Assembly (NCBI GenBank): GCA_025934635.1
Contig: JAICWX010000423.1
Coordinates: 1 to 6,367, forward strand
Origin: Streptosporangiaceae bacterium
Lineage (GTDB): Bacteria; Actinomycetota; Actinomycetes; Streptosporangiales; Streptosporangiaceae
Direction of reading: 5' to 3'
DNA: 6,367 bases
Part shown: positions 5,811-6,367 of the stretch, piece by piece
Numbering within the stretch: position 1 is the stretch's first letter
How the letters are laid out: every line of letters begins with the position of its first letter
The notes under the pieces: model-generated
Told to the model about the DNA's origin: nothing
The model's input: only the letters and a program-made list of their open reading frames with translations
Database searches by the model: none
Position numbers and translations under genes: made by a program

Positions 5811-6367
5811 TCCAGCATCCTCCCTGCTGCTTGCTGGCTCCCTTCCCCATGTTCCGGGCTTTCCCCGGCCCGGAGTACTACGGAGCCTCCGCCCCGCCCC
5901 ACGGCCATCAGCTGGCACCGAGCCTGCCCGCTCCTGAACTGGCTGGCCAGGAGGAAGGGCGGCCGGGGACGGTTCCCACGTTCACCATCTGCCGATCGAC
6001 GGGGGAGGCACCCAGCTATACCCCGGCAGCCTCGCCACCGGCTAAGCCGCGGTCCTTCACCGTGGCACCCGTGACCGGCGACGCTGCCCGGCCACGGACG
6101 CGGGACCGCCTTGACGGCGGTACCCGCCTGCTGCGCACCGGCCCGTATCCGCCAGGTTGGAGCCGGCTCACCGCTTACGGGGCCTCGATGCTGGTTCCTC
6201 ACGTGTACCTTCCCGTCTTGCTAGCCGGACCCGGGCCGTCTGGCAGTACCGGCCCGTCCCGTCGTTGTCAGGGCTGCTCCCGCCCTCCCCGCCAGTCCGC
6301 GGATCAGGCTGCCCTCAGCTTCACCCGGCTGCCGCGACAGCCAGGCGGCGGAGTCCTTCCACCTCCG
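5811..6367 (-). ncRNA. group II intron 5' RNA region (domain I to start of IV)
   Basis: This stretch has no plausible gene and sits directly upstream of an intron maturase, where the ribozyme's domains I-III and the start of IV lie. Its length (557 nt) is about right for such a leader. Just before the ORF the minus strand reads GTAGTACTCC, then a strong hairpin at 5854-5873 (CCGGGC and GCCCGG around a CGGGGAAA loop), then ACATGGGGAAGGGAGCC, a pattern I associate with bacterial intron leaders. Farther up, segments such as ACGTGAGGAACC and CGTAAGCGGTGAGCC have the same flavour. I could not place the GTGCG-type 5' splice site, which is probably beyond 6367. Confidence 0.7.
5819..5824 (-). promoter_or_regulatory. 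ribosome binding site of the maturase fragment
   Basis: GGGAGG on the minus strand lies 8 nt upstream of the ATG at 5808-5810. It fixes the maturase start and leaves the upstream sequence as intron RNA. Confidence 0.75.

Larger units (their letters stand above)
5076..6367 (-). mobile_element. group II intron, 5' part only
   Basis: This combines the intron's 5' RNA leader and the first half of its maturase gene. The intron continues past 6367 at its 5' end and is cut at about 5076 on its 3' side, so domains V and VI and the 3' splice site are absent. As present it cannot splice or move. The missing half would be expected on the far side of the recombinase element if that element inserted here. 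Confidence 0.75.

Noticed and set aside
5214..6074. Plus-strand open frame of 286 codons
   Set aside because: It is antisense to the maturase and its RNA leader and has no recognisable motif.
5798..6202. Minus-strand frame of 134 codons upstream of the maturase
   Set aside because: It falls within the structured intron leader, overlaps the maturase start and resembles no protein family.

Overview
The window comes from a very GC-rich genome. Codon use, strong GGAGG-type ribosome binding sites and the protein families all point to an actinomycete (Streptomyces/Frankia/Streptosporangiales-like); the species cannot be told from the sequence. Every gene I accept lies on the minus strand, so the biological reading order runs from high to low coordinates.

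Layout in reading order. (1) 6367-5811: the 5' non-coding RNA part of a group II intron, which runs off the window edge. (2) 5810-4968: the start of that intron's reverse transcriptase/maturase. Its homology stops just after the TPQG motif, before the catalytic YADD motif, so it is a fragment. (3) 5075-4968: a compact cluster of five copies of an 11-bp arm of the form TTATG-NN-CAG-N. The arms appear in both orientations and several are separated by exactly 6 bp. This is the geometry of a tyrosine-recombinase core site, and the inner CATAA/TTATG bases match dif sites. The intron fragment ends exactly where this cluster begins. (4) 4900-48: a four-gene recombinase module. It holds a tyrosine recombinase that has lost its C-terminus and nucleophile, an intact tyrosine recombinase, a small Cro/CI-type HTH protein, and a 705-residue protein with about eight zinc ribbons joined to a recombinase-like domain without its catalytic residues.

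Interpretation. The last three genes are tightly coupled (TAATG overlap, then a 5-nt gap) and form an operon. Three tyrosine-recombinase-type proteins in one orientation recall Tn554 (TnpA/TnpB/TnpC) and the Recombinase-in-Trio (RIT) elements. The added HTH gene and the zinc-ribbon fusion make this version distinctive. The simplest model is an integrative element that entered the reverse transcriptase gene of a group II intron and carries its recombination arms at one end. The first recombinase later decayed when its 3' end was replaced by about 200 bp of unrelated sequence. The other element end and the rest of the intron are not visible and should lie beyond position 1. The two main noncoding stretches are the intron leader (5811-6367) and the 130 bp between the first two recombinase genes (3592-3721).
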